Assembly (NCBI GenBank): GCA_018110855.1
Contig: JAGBFZ010000296.1
Location: 1-7,082 of the forward strand
From: Oscillospiraceae bacterium
GTDB taxonomy: Bacteria > Bacillota > Clostridia > Oscillospirales > Ruminococcaceae
Reading direction: 5' to 3'
Length of the DNA: 7,082 bases
Under the pieces are notes generated by a model. It had not been told where the DNA came from. It searched no databases and saw only the letters and a program-made list of their open reading frames with translations. Below, one piece after another: positions 5,912 through 7,082 of this stretch. Numbering within the stretch: the first letter of the stretch is position 1; every line of letters starts with the position of its first letter. A program made the translations under genes and the position numbers.

Positions 5912-7082
5912 TTGCTCCCTTGTCAATGCCAAGGAACTTGAAACCGATATTTGCACCCAGCAGGATAAAAATATACGGTTTTCCGCGCCATGCAGAATTA
6001 AAGGTGCGTTTCAGCACTCTTCGCCAGCTGTATGCCTCTTTCCAGACTTTGCGGTATATTTCATCAAGACGTTCGGGAGACATATTTTTCGGTGCAAATA
6101 CGGCATTATGCTGGTTATATAGGCTCCAGTCCTTGGTTAAGATACGTCCCGCACGGTCATATTCTTCAAACTGTCTTGTACCCGGATAAGGCGTCAGAAC
6201 AGCAAATCTGCATAGATCAAGACCAAGCCTGTCCACACGTTCGGGCAATGCCAGAAGCTCTTCCTCCGTGTCGTTGTCAAAGCCCAGCACAAAGCAGCCG
6301 TTTACGGCAATGCCGTGCCTATGTATATTTTCGATAATTTCCTTATATCTGTCTGCATCGTGAAAACGCTTTGCCGCATTGGTCAAGGACTGAGAATTCA
6401 GTGATTCCAGCCCGATAAGCACACCGCGGCAGCCGCTTTCATAAGCAGCTGTCATAAGCTCCTCGTCATATCCGAAATCAGCAGCAGCATTTGCCGCCCA
6501 TAATATTTTCAAGGGCTTCAGCGCATTCATAAGCTCCATTGCATAGCTGCGGTTCCCGAAAAAGTTCGGGTCATAGAATATAACCATTTTTGATTTAAGC
6601 TGTGCGATCTCTTCTGCAACACTTTCCGCAGGACGTGGACAGCTTTTCCACATTGTGCGCATTGAGCAGTATTTGCAGCAGTTAGTGCATCCTCTGTCAG
6701 CGATTACGGCAGGTATTTTCAGCTTTTTGCGCCGTGTGATCTTATCCCTTGCAGGAACAGTAAAATCCTCAGCGCAGACGTTATAATCCCGATACAGCTT
6801 TTTCGGTGTGCCTGCAAGATAGTCCCGAAAAAACTGAGGCACGGATTTTTCCGCAGGTCCCGCAATGACTGTATCACAGTGCTCTGCCGCTTCCTCGGGC
6901 AATGCAGTTGCATGATATCCTCCGCAGACCACATAGCTCCCCCTTCTGCGGAATTCGGCACAGTGTTTGTATGCGGAAAGAGCGGACGAAGTCTCAAATG
7001 AAAGCATTACAATATCATATTTTTCCTTATCATGATCCACACGCTGGGAATTTTCGTCAATAACATCTATTTTCTCAAAGAC
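5904..7082 (-). CDS. B12-binding-type radical SAM protein A (5'-partial)
   Basis: Probable cobalamin-type radical SAM enzyme (COG1032-like); substrate unknown. The frame is open to the right edge, giving 392 visible residues. A GTG at 7040 is an unlikely start: the 14 codons before it (VFEKIDVIDENSQR) align with internal residues of paralogue B, so about 35-40 N-terminal residues are missing from the window. The visible parts are the end of a Rossmann-like domain with a CGGYHATALPEE turn, then the 4Fe-4S motif GCTNCCKYC. Its ligand cysteines (CxxxCxxC) are encoded at 6689-6687, 6677-6675 and 6668-6666. The core continues with YDPN, GCRGVLIGLES, the FVLGFDNDT strand and TPYPGT. The C-terminal extension has FAPKNMSPERL and a hydrophobic stretch, PYIFILLGANIGF. 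After the third cysteine it reads SMRTMW, resembling B (SIKTMY) and unlike C and F. The last codons and the TGA stop lie inside a hairpin (5883-5911). Family assignment is firm; B12 use and reaction are inferred. Confidence 0.88.
   Translation of the reverse strand, partial: VFEKIDVIDENSQRVDHDKEKYDIVMLSFETSSALSAYKHCAEFRRRGSYVVCGGYHATALPEEAAEHCDTVIAGPAEKSVPQFFRDYLAGTPKKLYRDYNVCAEDFTVPARDKITRRKKLKIPAVIADRGCTNCCKYCSMRTMWKSCPRPAESVAEEIAQLKSKMVIFYDPNFFGNRSYAMELMNALKPLKILWAANAAADFGYDEELMTAAYESGCRGVLIGLESLNSQSLTNAAKRFHDADRYKEIIENIHRHGIAVNGCFVLGFDNDTEEELLALPERVDRLGLDLCRFAVLTPYPGTRQFEEYDRAGRILTKDWSLYNQHNAVFAPKNMSPERLDEIYRKVWKEAYSWRRVLKRTFNSAWRGKPYIFILLGANIGFKFLGIDKGAKV

Noticed and set aside
1..7082. 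CRISPR array, tRNA or rRNA gene, transposase, phage gene
   Set aside because: No direct-repeat and spacer array, cloverleaf tRNA sequence or mobile-element protein was seen on either strand. Recurring similar stretches are the conserved radical SAM motifs of the paralogues.

Overview
The window is one dense, single-strand gene cluster. Every credible gene lies on the minus strand, so transcription runs from position 7082 towards 1. Six genes are packed with overlaps or zero spacing, and the only real intergenic gap is 86 bp. By eye the base composition is moderate (GC in the mid-40s percent), with strong purine-rich ribosome binding sites and compact AT-rich hairpins between genes. This suits an anaerobic Firmicute, perhaps a Ruminococcus-like gut or rumen Clostridia member. 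That placement is inference; no rRNA or marker gene is present.

Layout in transcription order: (A) 7082-5904, a cobalamin-type radical SAM enzyme whose N-terminus lies beyond the right edge; an 86-bp spacer with two nested inverted-repeat structures; (B) 5805-4483, a complete second enzyme of the same type; (C) 4508-3132, a third paralogue cut by an in-frame TAA just after its iron-sulfur cysteine motif; (D) 3166-2465, a GNAT-like acyltransferase candidate; (E) 2468-948, a GH3-family acyl-adenylating enzyme; (F) 947-1, a fourth radical SAM paralogue running off the left edge.

B overlaps C by 26 bp, C overlaps D by 35 bp, D overlaps E by 4 bp (ATGA), and the E stop codon directly abuts the F start codon. 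B to F therefore look like one transcriptional and translational unit, probably read through from A. The four radical SAM proteins share one architecture: an N-terminal Rossmann-like B12-binding-type domain, a CxxxCxxC radical SAM core, and (where the window shows it) a C-terminal extension. They differ enough in sequence to be separate enzymes rather than recent copies.

Working model (inference): a biosynthetic operon in which several B12-type radical SAM enzymes modify an acyl or lipid-like scaffold. The GH3 protein would activate a carboxylate as an adenylate and the GNAT-like protein would join or transfer the acyl group. The product is unknown and I cannot match the set to a characterised pathway. 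Both edges cut through cluster genes, so the full system is larger than this window.
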